From the NCBI GenBank assembly GCA_007128495.1, contig SKXH01000040.1, positions 1 to 14,590 of the forward strand: a stretch of DNA of 14,590 nt, in the 5' to 3' direction. The first letter of the stretch is position 1. Each line of letters begins with the position of its first letter. Source of the stretch: Bacteroidota bacterium. GTDB taxonomy: Bacteria > Bacteroidota > Ignavibacteria > T3Sed10-11. The notes under the pieces are model-generated. The model was not told where the DNA came from. It searched no databases and worked only from the letters and a program-made list of their open reading frames with translations. The position numbers and the translations under genes are program-made. This document shows positions 5,413 to 13,896 of the stretch, piece by piece.

Positions 5413-7344
5413 TTATTCCACAGTCACCGGTTCAATATTATATATCTCTCTGATCATCCCTGCGTATTTATTTTCTATGACATGGCGCTTTAATTTATAT
5501 AAGTTGGTAAGCTCATCGCCAACCTGAAAGCTTTGCGGGAGAAGACGGAAATCCCGTATTTGTTCGTACCTTCTGAATCCGTTCGTTGTGGAGATTGCAC
5601 CTTTTATCTCGTTACGAATAATATTTTGTACCGTTGTATCGGATGCAAGTTCATCGAGCGAGTAGTCGTGGTATCCGATTTTACGTAACTCATCCAGGAC
5701 CGGTACTATCAATGCTCCGAGAAAACGCTGATCCTGGCCGACTACCATGCAGTAATCGATGTACGGACTTTGCTGCAACCGCATCTCGATCGGTTCGGGT
5801 TCGACGTTCTCGCCGCTCGACAGGACGATCGTCGATTTGCAGCGGCCGAGTATTTTCAGACAATCGTTGTGGGTGATCATACCAAGATCGCCGGTGCGCA
5901 TCCATCCATCCTGAATAATTTGTTCGGTCAGTTCCGGCTGCCGGTAATAACCCTTCATCACCTGCGGTCCGCGCGCCCATATCTCCCCTTTTCTGCCGCG
6001 TCCCTCGTACGGATAGTTGTCGTTCGGATACTGGACCTCGCCGGTTTCATAATCCACGATACGGATCTCGGTGCCGGGGATCGGCGGTCCGACCGTGCCG
6101 ATAACAAGATCGTCGGATTTTCTAACTGCAATTACCGGCGATGTCTCCGTCATCCCGTATCCTTCGAGAACCGGAATCCCGACATAATTGAAAAACTTAT
6201 CTATCTCGATCGGGAGTGCGCCGCCGCCGGAGACCGTCGCTTTCAATGAACCGCCTGCACCCAGACGGATACGTTCGAGCACGGCTGCGTTGAAGAAACC
6301 GTACCACGGAACAACAAGTAGCCAGCGTAATGCGTGAAGCGGTGCGAGGAACAATCGCCTCCATTCGGGATACGGACGTAGTTTCAGTTTCTTATCATTG
6401 AGAAAATATAGTGAGTCTTTATAATTGCGTGCGAGGAAATATGCGATGCGGAATAATGCCCGCCGTACAGGATGAGATTCGCGCACATTTTTGAGAATAC
6501 GTTCGTGCAATTTCTCCCATAACCGCGGAGCCGACCCCATAAACGTCGGTTCGACGTTTTTAAGATCCTCACTGAGTGTGCGAATGCTCGAGTAATATGT
6601 ACACGCACCGAAACTAATCGTGTACATTTCAAATACCCGCTCGAATATATGCCAGATCGGGAGGATCGATACCACACGATCGGCACAATTATGCCGGCTC
6701 GGTATTGATTCCACCTGTGAGATCATATTTGCATGTGTGAGCATAACGCCCTTCGGCTGACCCGTTGTGCCTGAAGTGTAGATGAGTGTGAAGAGATCGT
6801 CGGGTTGTATATCCTTAATTCGTTCCTTTGCCCGCCGGTCTCCTTCAGCTCTCAACCGCGCACCGATTTCGATCACTTCGTTTAAAGAGCGGACGCCTGG
6901 TTCAGGGGTACCTTCCGGATCGAGCAGAATGATCTCGCGTAAATTCGGAAGTTCATCACGGAGGTAGAGTATACGCTCCTGGAGAAGCTCCGTTTCAACA
7001 AACGTCACTTCGATATGTGCGTGGTTGATAATATAGACAAGTTCGTCATCGGTGACATCCCGGCCGCGCGGTACGTCTGCGGCTCCGCAGAGCTGTACGC
7101 CGTAGTCGGCTAATATCCATTCAAACCGGTTGTCGCCGAAATGACCGACATGGTCGCGTGCACCGACCCCGATCTCGATCAGGCCGGTTGCGAGGTTGAG
7201 TCCCTGTTCATACAGTTCGCGGAACGATACCGGATGCCACTTAAGCGCATTAATACGCGTAGCAAATGCGGGAAGCGAATCGTAATGCTCTGCGGCTTTA
7301 CGATAGAGCTCCGCCAGATTGGGTGCAGTTATACGGTATATCAT
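5413..7344 (-). CDS. Long-chain acyl-CoA synthetase (AMP-binding)
   Basis: The 643-residue protein is full length for the long-chain (FadD15-like) branch of the ANL superfamily, which makes acyl-CoA from fatty acid, ATP and CoA through an acyl-adenylate. The P-loop TLIYTSGTTGQPKGVMLTH spans about 186-204. LPIWHIFER is at 228-236, GYGMTETSP at 395-403, WMRTGDLG at 481-488, and GRCKSTIVLSSGENVEP at 500-516. A C-terminal lysine region, ELTNLYKLKRHVI, is at 611-623. All catalytic motifs are intact. The early VPRGRD is typical of this branch. No signal peptide is present and the protein should be cytoplasmic or peripheral. It leads the operon with the BASS transporter, suggesting uptake plus activation of an organic acid. 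The ATG has no clear Shine-Dalgarno site. Confidence 0.93.
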   Translation of the reverse strand: MIYRITAPNLAELYRKAAEHYDSLPAFATRINALKWHPVSFRELYEQGLNLATGLIEIGVGARDHVGHFGDNRFEWILADYGVQLCGAADVPRGRDVTDDELVYIINHAHIEVTFVETELLQERILYLRDELPNLREIILLDPEGTPEPGVRSLNEVIEIGARLRAEGDRRAKERIKDIQPDDLFTLIYTSGTTGQPKGVMLTHANMISQVESIPSRHNCADRVVSILPIWHIFERVFEMYTISFGACTYYSSIRTLSEDLKNVEPTFMGSAPRLWEKLHERILKNVRESHPVRRALFRIAYFLARNYKDSLYFLNDKKLKLRPYPEWRRLFLAPLHALRWLLVVPWYGFFNAAVLERIRLGAGGSLKATVSGGGALPIEIDKFFNYVGIPVLEGYGMTETSPVIAVRKSDDLVIGTVGPPIPGTEIRIVDYETGEVQYPNDNYPYEGRGRKGEIWARGPQVMKGYYRQPELTEQIIQDGWMRTGDLGMITHNDCLKILGRCKSTIVLSSGENVEPEPIEMRLQQSPYIDYCMVVGQDQRFLGALIVPVLDELRKIGYHDYSLDELASDTTVQNIIRNEIKGAISTTNGFRRYEQIRDFRLLPQSFQVGDELTNLYKLKRHVIENKYAGMIREIYNIEPVTVE

Positions 7345-7641
7345 GGAGTTTGAGCGAATTATTTTGTTCTGAATTGTTTTATCATTTGATGATAAATTTA
7401 TTGATAGTCCTCCGGCAGAATACCCGGAGAGAAGTACATATTTACCGAACCCCTCGTTACTCTACAGGTAAGAAATATAGGGGATTTTGAGTTTTGAAGC
7501 AAATAAAACGGGGCTTGTTTTTTCGAAATAATTTTCTATATGTATATATACGAGCTGACTCTAAAATTGATTGAAAATCGGTAAAATCCGTGGTTCTATT
7601 TAGTAACATATATTTGCTTTAACTACGACAGGAGCTATACT
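7345..7641. other. Divergent promoter region between synthetase and racemase genes
   Basis: This 297-bp AT-rich gap separates divergent genes and should carry both promoters. Two inverted repeats are visible: TTTATCA/TGATAAA at 7378-7396 and CTCCGG/CCGGAG at 7410-7429 with an 8-nt loop. An AT-rich run around 7535-7550 and another near 7605-7615 precede the racemase gene. No confident -35/-10 pair and no small gene was found. Confidence 0.4.
7378..7396. promoter_or_regulatory. Candidate operator dyad upstream of acyl-CoA synthetase
   Basis: TTTATCA (7378-7384) and TGATAAA (7390-7396) are perfect inverted arms around a 5-bp centre. They lie 34-52 bp upstream of the synthetase ATG, where a promoter or leader would be. 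This is compatible with a repressor site of the kind that controls fatty-acid genes, but no regulator is encoded nearby. Confidence 0.28.
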
Positions 7642-8859
7642 GTGAGCACTTCAAGACGATCGTTTTTCAAATTCCTCTCGGTTATGCCATTCTTTAAATT
7701 GAATGCCTTTGCTGCCGAAAGCCCGAAAGAAAGAATAAAACGTAGCTACTCCGATACACACTCCCGGTTCGATCCGTGAATAGAGATCCGATCAGATCAC
7801 GTTGTTAACAACGTACAGGAGATCAACCGGCAGGTTGAGAACAGACCCATCCTTGCCGTTATCAAAAACAACGGATACGGTATGGGACTTGTGAATATTG
7901 CACAAATTCTGGAAGACCTGAATCCCATTAAAGGATATGCCGTGGTGAAGCTCAACGAAGCATTCACTCTTCGTGATGCCGGACTGAAAAAGCCCATTTT
8001 GCATATGGGTTCTTTTTCAGAGGATGAGCTTGAGGAAATGATACATCGCAATATAACACCTATGGTGTATACACCGATCGGTTCTATGTTCGACCGGATG
8101 GCGGAAAAATTTCAACGATCGATCCCCGTTCATATGTGCGTCGATACGGGATTGGGACGCGTCGGCGTACCGCATCATCAAGCTGGCGAGTTGATAGAGG
8201 ATTTTGCCCGCAGGAATTCTGTCGAGATAGAAGGAACGATGATGACATTTACCGAGGATCCGGATTTCGACCGGGTACAAATCGAGCGGTTCAAAGAATT
8301 GATAGCAAAACTGAAATCGAAAGACGTTCCCGTGGGAATGATGCATGCCGCTTCAACAACTCCCATCTTTATGCATCACGATGCGTATTTCGATATGGTC
8401 AGACCGGGTATGGGAATTTACGGCATCTACCCTCAACAGGAACAGCGAAAAAATGCTTTGATGAACCTTCTTCCGGCAATGAGCGTAAAAGGCCGCGTCC
8501 TCTATGTGAAAAAGATACGGAAAGGTGAGAGTGCAGGATACGGCAGGACATACGTCGCAGAAGACGATGTCTGGATTGCGACCCTCCCTATCGGTCATGC
8601 CGACGGATATCAACGGCGTGCTGCAGGTTGTGCAAAAGTACGGATTAATGAAAAGCTGTATCCCGTTATCGCTTCTGTGTCCGCAAGTCATTGTATCGTT
8701 GAAATAGGAAAAGAGCAGGAGGTACATGTCGGTGACACGGCGATCTTTTATGACTGGCAGGATGGATCCCGCCCTGAAGATATAAACGCTGCGTGTGATA
8801 TCTCCGTATACGATCTGACGATGCATTTGAGTCCGCTTATCCCGAAACTGTTTGTATGA
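7642..8859 (+). pseudogene. Alanine racemase family protein with Tat-like leader, interrupted by in-frame TGA
   Basis: GTG at 7642 has AGGAG (7630-7634) seven nucleotides upstream and opens a leader with a twin-arginine motif, SRRSFFK, then a hydrophobic stretch ending near AFAAES. After 45 codons an in-frame TGA (7777-7779) follows RFDP. The same frame continues IEIRSDHVVNN, then PILAVIKNNGYGMGL with PLP lysine codon 75 (7864-7866), DMVRPGMGIYG (251-261) and the second catalytic Tyr in AGYGRTY (about residue 300), to a normal C-terminus. The TGA sits where family members have Trp (compare WAEVDLDAI). The first in-frame ATG after it, 7882, lies past the PLP lysine, so a protein started there would be inactive. 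Mutation, readthrough or sequencing error are possible. Its final TGA overlaps the next open frame (ATGA). Confidence 0.85.
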
Positions 8860-8870
8860 ATTTATCGATA

Positions 8871-8876
8871 GAGGTG
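8871..8876 (+). promoter_or_regulatory. Ribosome binding site deciding the esterase start
   Basis: GAGGTG lies 6 nt before the ATG at 8883. This supports 8883 over the in-frame ATG at 8856 that overlaps the racemase stop, and the residues after 8883 form a textbook signal peptide. Confidence 0.6.
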
Positions 8877-8882
8877 TATGTA

Positions 8883-10595
8883 ATGACCCGTCTTCAAATC
8901 CCCGTACTTTTAATCGTGTTATTATTTTTACCGCATTATGTTTTAGCCGAAATGTCCGGTATACTCTTTCGCACCCATCTTACCCCTGAAGCCGCCGCAG
9001 AGCTTAGGCGTTTTGACCACGAGGTACCGGTTACAGGCCGGGCTTTTGTGATCATTTCCCGTGAAGGAGAAAGAGAACCGCGGCTGCAGGTTCACGTTAC
9101 CGGACCTCAATTATTCGGTAAAAATGTAAGGGATGTTAAACCGGAACATCCTATTGAATTTCAAGATGGCGGTGGGGAAATGACCGGATATCCCCATAAA
9201 AAATTTATCGGTCTCGAGCCGGGATATTATTATGTACAAACGTTTCTCACGATTTATACAACGTTCGAAAGATCTGACGGACATATTGTTGACTTATTTC
9301 ATGATACCGGCGCGGGCGGACCGCAGCGTATGTTTGCGGGGCCGGGCAATGTTCATAGTGATGTACAGCGTATTTATATCGATCCTTCGGAAGACAATGT
9401 ATATACACTCGAATTAAAGAATGTTATTCCACCGCTTCAACCGGTAAAGGAAGAAAAGGTTTTGCAACAAGGCAATCCGCGTGACACCGATTGGGTAAAA
9501 TACGTGAAAATCAAAAGCGATCTTCTCACAGAATTCTGGGGAAAACCGATGTATATCGGCGCCAATGTGTTGCTGCCGAAAGGTTACAACGAAGCTCCTG
9601 ATAATGAATATCCTGTGATCTTTCATATGGGACATTTTCCCGGAGAACGGGCTCCGCTTAGATTCCGTGAAGGAGCAGAAGGAAGCGCGAGAACAAAAGG
9701 GTTATATGATTTCTGGGTGTCGGAGGATGAACCGCGTTTTATTGCCGTTTCGATTCGTGATGCAAATCCCTACTTCGGAACATCATATTCAGTGAATTCA
9801 AAAAATGTGGGTCCCTACGGTGATGCAATTACAGAGGAGCTTATCCCCTACCTCGAGGAAAAATTCCGTATGATAGGAGAACCATGGGCTCGTGTTCTTG
9901 CCGGCGGATCTACCGGCGGCTGGGAGGCACTTGCGCTGCAGGTATGGTATCCTGAGTTTTTCGGCGGAACATGGTCGTGGTGTCCCGACCCGGTCGACTT
10001 CAACCATTATCAACTTGTCAACATTTATGAAGATGATAATGCTTACTATAAAAAGCGTAACTGGATCAAGACCGAACGGCCGAGCAACCGGAGTGTTGAC
10101 GGCAATATAAATTATACCATAAAGCAGGAACTACATTGGGAGCGGGCCCTGGGAACGAACAGTCGATCGGGAAGGCAATGGGCTATCTGGGAGGCGGTGT
10201 TCAGTCCGGTGGGAGCTGACGGTTATCCGGCGCCTATATGGGATCCGGTTACAGGAGAGATCGATACAAGCGTTGCTGAATACTGGCGCGAACATTATGA
10301 TATCCACCATTACTTAAAAGAAAACTGGGAGACGGTGGGTGAGCTGTTGCAAGGGAAAATACATATTGCCACCGGAGATATGGATAATTACTATCTCGAA
10401 CTTGCCGTTTATCTGCTGGAAGATTTTTTAAACGAAGCCGATAATCCCCCGGCAAACGCCGTTGTCGAATACGGAAGAAGGCAAACACACTGCTGGATAG
10501 GTGAGAGTCCGGAACGCCCCGGAGAAGAACTTACGCATGCAGAGTTTATACGATTGGTTGCGGATTATATGAAAGACCGGGCGCAGTACGATTAG
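8883..10595 (+). CDS. Secreted esterase-like alpha/beta hydrolase
   Basis: From ATG 8883 the product has 570 residues. It starts with a signal peptide (MTRLQIPVLLIVLLFLPHYVLA, cleavage likely after LA), so it acts in the envelope or outside. Residues about 25-190 form a beta-rich domain of unknown family. The rest is a putative-esterase (PF00756-like) alpha/beta hydrolase beginning near PMYIGANVLLPKGY. The nucleophile elbow GGSTGGWEA places Ser at about 343. ATGDMDNYYLE near 500 and the His in RRQTHCWIG near 536 are the likely acid and base. Polyketide- or enterochelin-esterase-like annotation is possible; the substrate is unknown. It lies downstream of the racemase gene on the same strand and was probably cotranscribed with it. 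It ends with TAG. Confidence 0.85.
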   Translation: MTRLQIPVLLIVLLFLPHYVLAEMSGILFRTHLTPEAAAELRRFDHEVPVTGRAFVIISREGEREPRLQVHVTGPQLFGKNVRDVKPEHPIEFQDGGGEMTGYPHKKFIGLEPGYYYVQTFLTIYTTFERSDGHIVDLFHDTGAGGPQRMFAGPGNVHSDVQRIYIDPSEDNVYTLELKNVIPPLQPVKEEKVLQQGNPRDTDWVKYVKIKSDLLTEFWGKPMYIGANVLLPKGYNEAPDNEYPVIFHMGHFPGERAPLRFREGAEGSARTKGLYDFWVSEDEPRFIAVSIRDANPYFGTSYSVNSKNVGPYGDAITEELIPYLEEKFRMIGEPWARVLAGGSTGGWEALALQVWYPEFFGGTWSWCPDPVDFNHYQLVNIYEDDNAYYKKRNWIKTERPSNRSVDGNINYTIKQELHWERALGTNSRSGRQWAIWEAVFSPVGADGYPAPIWDPVTGEIDTSVAEYWREHYDIHHYLKENWETVGELLQGKIHIATGDMDNYYLELAVYLLEDFLNEADNPPANAVVEYGRRQTHCWIGESPERPGEELTHAEFIRLVADYMKDRAQYD

Positions 10596-10672
10596 AATGG
10601 CACAACGATCTTCCATTGTGATGGCCGCCGTTTAATGACATAAAAACGGGGTGCGGGGAATTTCAGAATACG

Positions 10673-11647
10673 TTACGACTGTAAATCAGGTTCCCGATGT
10701 GACTTCGTTTCCCGCATGCTCACCTCCCACACTTTATCCATCATCTCTTTGTTCTCAACATAGCGGGGGTACGTGTCAAAACTCATTAATTCTTTTAGCA
10801 ATGCAATGCCACCCTTTCCAGGCGGAAGTTCGGTGCATTGCATTATTTTATTATCGATATTAATGAGCTTGCCGGTAACATTCTTAAATTCTTCTGAATC
10901 ACAGATTTGAAAATAAGTATCGGCCATGCGTTCGGGTGGACGGGCAAAAAGATTTTGAAACGTCGCGATAGTTCTATAATATTTGGATTTGAATTTTCTC
11001 AAAGAACTTTTTTCCTGGCGAATATTCGGTATCATGACGGCATTTGCTTTGATACCGGCGTCTCTGAATTTCCCGGCGATCCTGAATGTCAGCATCAACA
11101 ATGCCATTTTGGAATCGCCATATCTTTTATAAACATTATAAGGTTTATCATCTTTATTTTCACCGTGGAGATCATCCAGCTCAATTTCCCGTTTCGGATC
11201 AAAGAAGTACTTAATGTTTGTGGTACTTGAAGTAAGGATCCGTGGATCGTCCGATTGTGCAAGAGTGTCTTTTAATAAGCTTGTCATTAAAAACGGACCG
11301 AAGGTGTTGGTGGCAAAGGTTACCTCGATATTGTCGGGGGATAATTGGTATTCTTTTTCACCATGGTTGAAGTAGGCGGCGTTGTGAATAAGTACATCCA
11401 GTTTATTGTGGTTTTCTTTATATTCGGAGCAAAACGTACGGATGGAATCGAATGATGAAACATCGAGCTGCATAAGTTCGACTTTTTTGCTGTTCGTAGC
11501 ATCGATGATTTCTTGCTGTGCAATTTTGCTTCTCTCGATATCCCGGCACGCCATCACGACCCGGTACCCTTCTGCGGCAAACTTTTTCGCAGCGGCTTTG
11601 CCGATACCGGAGTTTGATCCGGTAATAATAACTATGCGTTCAACCAT
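10673..11647 (-). CDS. SDR family NAD(P)-dependent oxidoreductase
   Basis: The 324-residue classical short-chain dehydrogenase resembles the retinol-dehydrogenase/WW-domain-oxidoreductase branch. The cofactor motif TGSNSGIG is at 9-16, and an Arg/Asp pair in MACRDIERS (residues 32-40) favours NADP. LDVLIHNAA is at 83-91. The catalytic residues are Ser at about 140 (LTSST), Tyr176 and Lys180 (YGDSK). All are intact, so it should be active; the substrate is unknown. The C-terminal part (about 200-324) is longer than in minimal SDRs and variable, with a charged tail. It is cytoplasmic. It follows the amidase gene by 35 bp on the same strand and converges on the esterase gene. Confidence 0.9.
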   Translation of the reverse strand: MVERIVIITGSNSGIGKAAAKKFAAEGYRVVMACRDIERSKIAQQEIIDATNSKKVELMQLDVSSFDSIRTFCSEYKENHNKLDVLIHNAAYFNHGEKEYQLSPDNIEVTFATNTFGPFLMTSLLKDTLAQSDDPRILTSSTTNIKYFFDPKREIELDDLHGENKDDKPYNVYKRYGDSKMALLMLTFRIAGKFRDAGIKANAVMIPNIRQEKSSLRKFKSKYYRTIATFQNLFARPPERMADTYFQICDSEEFKNVTGKLINIDNKIMQCTELPPGKGGIALLKELMSFDTYPRYVENKEMMDKVWEVSMRETKSHREPDLQS

Positions 11648-11682
11648 GGTAAAATTCTTTCTATTTACAGTTATGTGATAAG

Positions 11683-12672
11683 TTACGGATAAAACTCCTG
11701 CACCCTTTTCCGCTCTCTACGGGCATCTTCCTCTTTATCGAGTTTTTCGAGAATTGCTGCTCTCAACTGGTGACACATACCTGCTACATACGAATCGGGA
11801 AAAGAACGTGCCGATCTGGTCAGGAGATCGTATGCTTTTTGAAGAGAGGTCGTGTCCCTTTTTTCCAGGAGTGACTTTCCTTTTGTGAAATCATCATACC
11901 ACATTAATGCTTCCTTGCTCATCCGCTCTTCCGCCTGAAGCACGGCAAATGGTTCTATTCGAACCTTGCTGTATCGCTCTTTGATTTCCGGCAGGTCATC
12001 CGTCGAAAAAAAATCTTTCAGAGCATACAGGAATGCTTCCGCCTCTTTTTTATTGTATTTCTCATCTTTGAGCCGCTGTTCTTCTTCGGGATTGGTAAAA
12101 AACGATGCTTCGGCGATTATACCGGGAATCCCGTATGCATGACGCAAAACCCCCGTACCCGCAGTTGGGAAAATCGTATGATCGGAAACGAGACTTACCG
12201 GAGTGTTTTTATCGAACAGATATTCTTGTAATCTGTTGATCACCATTTCTCCGAGCAACACACTTGCCCGGTTTTCGGATGCGTTACCGTGGTAATATAC
12301 TATCGGAAAGTTTACCGTACTATCGGCGGTAGCATTGTGGTGAATCGAAATGAAAACATCGGCATCGTTATCGATTGCCAATTGTGCACGTTCCTGAAGC
12401 GAAATCTGAACATCCTCTTCCCTTGTCATTACAACGTGTACTCCTTCTCGTTCAAGCAAATCCCTCAGAAAAAGAGCAACGCGGAGATTGATCCATTCTT
12501 CCCGCTCACCCGTCGGTCCGACGCGATAGTCGTCGATACCGGCAGTACCTCCGTGGCCCGGATCGATGCAAACAACTTTTCCTTCAATTTGAGTATACAC
12601 ATCATTGAGTGTTGCACTCTGGAATATACCCAACAGAATAAACGGAAGTAGATATTTAAATAATAAATTCAA
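11683..12672 (-). CDS. N-acetylmuramoyl-L-alanine amidase (Amidase_3), exported
   Basis: The 329-residue zinc amidase cleaves the bond between MurNAc and L-Ala in peptidoglycan. The start is TTG at 12672, supported by GGAGGT four nucleotides upstream and a signal peptide (NLLFKYLLPFILLGIFQSA). The Amidase_3 domain spans about 32-222. Zinc ligands are His40 in CIDPGHGG, Glu58 in EREEWINL, and His111 in SIHHNA, with catalytic Glu188 in IAEASFF. The C-terminal 100 residues are helical and charged, resembling TPR-like repeats (SLQKAYDLLTRSARSFPDSY), perhaps for partner binding. It is periplasmic, used in cell separation or wall turnover. It lies between the PLP enzyme and the SDR gene, all on the minus strand. 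Confidence 0.92.
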   Translation of the reverse strand: MNLLFKYLLPFILLGIFQSATLNDVYTQIEGKVVCIDPGHGGTAGIDDYRVGPTGEREEWINLRVALFLRDLLEREGVHVVMTREEDVQISLQERAQLAIDNDADVFISIHHNATADSTVNFPIVYYHGNASENRASVLLGEMVINRLQEYLFDKNTPVSLVSDHTIFPTAGTGVLRHAYGIPGIIAEASFFTNPEEEQRLKDEKYNKKEAEAFLYALKDFFSTDDLPEIKERYSKVRIEPFAVLQAEERMSKEALMWYDDFTKGKSLLEKRDTTSLQKAYDLLTRSARSFPDSYVAGMCHQLRAAILEKLDKEEDARRERKRVQEFYP

Positions 12673-12676
12673 TGGT

Positions 12677-12682
12677 ACCTCC
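12677..12682 (-). promoter_or_regulatory. Strong ribosome binding site supporting a TTG start
   Basis: On the minus strand GGAGGT lies 4 nt before TTG at 12672. No in-frame ATG occurs near it, and the following residues make a proper signal peptide, so TTG is the most likely start. Confidence 0.65.
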
Positions 12683-12747
12683 GGTATGGATCGTGTTTCG
12701 TTCTATCATTTTATTCAATGCCGGTACGGAGCTCGAACGGTTTGACA

Positions 12748-12764
12748 GTCCGGCTGCGCCGGAC
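12748..12764. terminator. Perfect GC-rich hairpin between PLP enzyme and amidase genes
   Basis: GTCCGGC (12748-12754) and GCCGGAC (12758-12764) pair perfectly around TGC. It lies about 40 nt downstream of the PLP enzyme stop. No T-run follows on either strand, so it may be a weak terminator, an mRNA-stabilising hairpin, or a copy of a palindromic repeat. Confidence 0.35.
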
Positions 12765-12804
12765 GGGTTTCCACATTATTGGATTCCTGAAGAACCGGCC
12801 TCGG

Positions 12805-13776
12805 TTACGCGAATAACTCAACATTACCGCCGGTATGGATAAATACAACAGCTTCTTTTCGGTTTACTTTTTCTTTCTGTATGTAATCCAGAACTCCTGC
12901 CGCAGCTTTGCCGGAGTATACTCGATCAAGAAAGATACCTTCTTTATATGCGAAGTATTGTATTGCTTCCTCGCATTCCTTGGTCGGAACACCGTATGCT
13001 TTACCGACGTACTCATCATCGATAATAATATCATCCCGCGTGAACGAAGCATTAAAAAGTGCGGCGGTTTCTTTTGCGAGTGCACCGACTTCAACAGCAA
13101 GCTTCCCCCCTGTTTTTGCAGCGCCGATACCGGTGATCTGTCCCTTCCATCCGCTCAACCATTTCCCGACGAGCAATCCCGCGTGTGTTCCTCCTGACGA
13201 TGATGCAAAGATAATATGGGAAGGTGAAATGTCGAGGCGTTTAAAATCATCAAGCAGTTCATAGAAAGCCGCTACATAACCCAGCGCACCAATTGGTACC
13301 GAGCCGCCGATCGGCATTTCGTATACGTTTCTTCCCTGCTTCCGTAATTCTTCGGCAAGCGATACGCGTTTGTTTTCGCGGTCATCCCATTCATCCGATT
13401 TTACTTTATGGATGTGAGCGCCGAGCCGGTTGATTAGTAAGTAATTGCCGGTTATTTGAGGTCCCTTTTTCCCGCCGAGCACGAGGTGAACATCGAGACC
13501 GGCAAGTGCACCGGCTGCGGCAGTAACCCGGCAGAAGTTCGATTGGTATGCACCGGACGTGACGATGGTGTCGGCTTGCTTTTCGATCGCATCTGCAATG
13601 AGATATTCCATCTTGCGTACCTTGTTACCGCCGAAGGCAAAGCCGGTGAGATCATCCCGTTTGCAGTAAAGATTGCAGTTGAAGTCGCGCGAGATGTTTT
13701 CAAGTTTTTGAAAAGGAGTAGGGGTGAATGAAAGATTCTTTTTCGGGTGATTTGAAAGTACTTCTTGTATTGTCAT
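12805..13776 (-). CDS. D-cysteine desulfhydrase / ACC deaminase family PLP enzyme
   Basis: The 323-residue protein is full length for the family, which splits D-cysteine into pyruvate, sulfide and ammonia or deaminates 1-aminocyclopropane-1-carboxylate. The PLP lysine is Lys52 in FGGNKVRKMEYL. The substrate loop is SGAYQSNFCRVTAAAG (74-89). The phosphate-binding loop is ASSSGGTHAGLL (191-202), and the C-terminus HTGGNVELFA is the usual end. In characterised members the loop reads QSNH or QSNQ; here Phe81 follows QSN, so specificity may differ. It is cytoplasmic. The ATG at 13776 overlaps the TAA of a tiny upstream frame (TAATG). No strong Shine-Dalgarno site is present. Confidence 0.87.
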   Translation of the reverse strand: MTIQEVLSNHPKKNLSFTPTPFQKLENISRDFNCNLYCKRDDLTGFAFGGNKVRKMEYLIADAIEKQADTIVTSGAYQSNFCRVTAAAGALAGLDVHLVLGGKKGPQITGNYLLINRLGAHIHKVKSDEWDDRENKRVSLAEELRKQGRNVYEMPIGGSVPIGALGYVAAFYELLDDFKRLDISPSHIIFASSSGGTHAGLLVGKWLSGWKGQITGIGAAKTGGKLAVEVGALAKETAALFNASFTRDDIIIDDEYVGKAYGVPTKECEEAIQYFAYKEGIFLDRVYSGKAAAGVLDYIQKEKVNRKEAVVFIHTGGNVELFA

Positions 13777-13896
13777 TAGTATGATCTTTTCGATTTAAAA
13801 AGTGAATGGTTTTCCTCCAGGTAAATGCTCTTCACTGAATACAACTATTGTACGAACAGTGTAAGTAATAATCAAGAATAAACGACGGCATAATAC

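Noticed and set aside
5690..5980. Open frames inside the acyl-CoA synthetase gene, including one on each strand
   Set aside because: They are shadows of a well-supported 643-codon gene with all motifs, and encode Arg/Ser-rich sequence with no family resemblance.
7777..7814. Selenocysteine insertion at the in-frame TGA, with the palindrome ACGTTGTTAACAACGT (7799-7814) as a SECIS element
   Set aside because: The hairpin would have a UUAA loop without the bulged U and GU features of bacterial SECIS. The position corresponds to Trp in the family, not to a redox Cys.
8353..8826. 157-codon minus-strand frame opposite the racemase gene
   Set aside because: It is antisense to a frame with clear racemase motifs, and Cys/His-rich composition is typical of such shadows.
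7882..8859. Treating the ATG at 7882 as the start of an intact 325-residue racemase
   Set aside because: That start lies after the PLP lysine codon and removes the beginning of the barrel, so the product would not be a functional racemase.
10596..10672. Terminator between the convergent esterase and SDR genes (CACAA/TTGTG near 10603-10622)
   Set aside because: The stem is only 5 bp with a 10-nt loop and no T-run, so it is not convincing.
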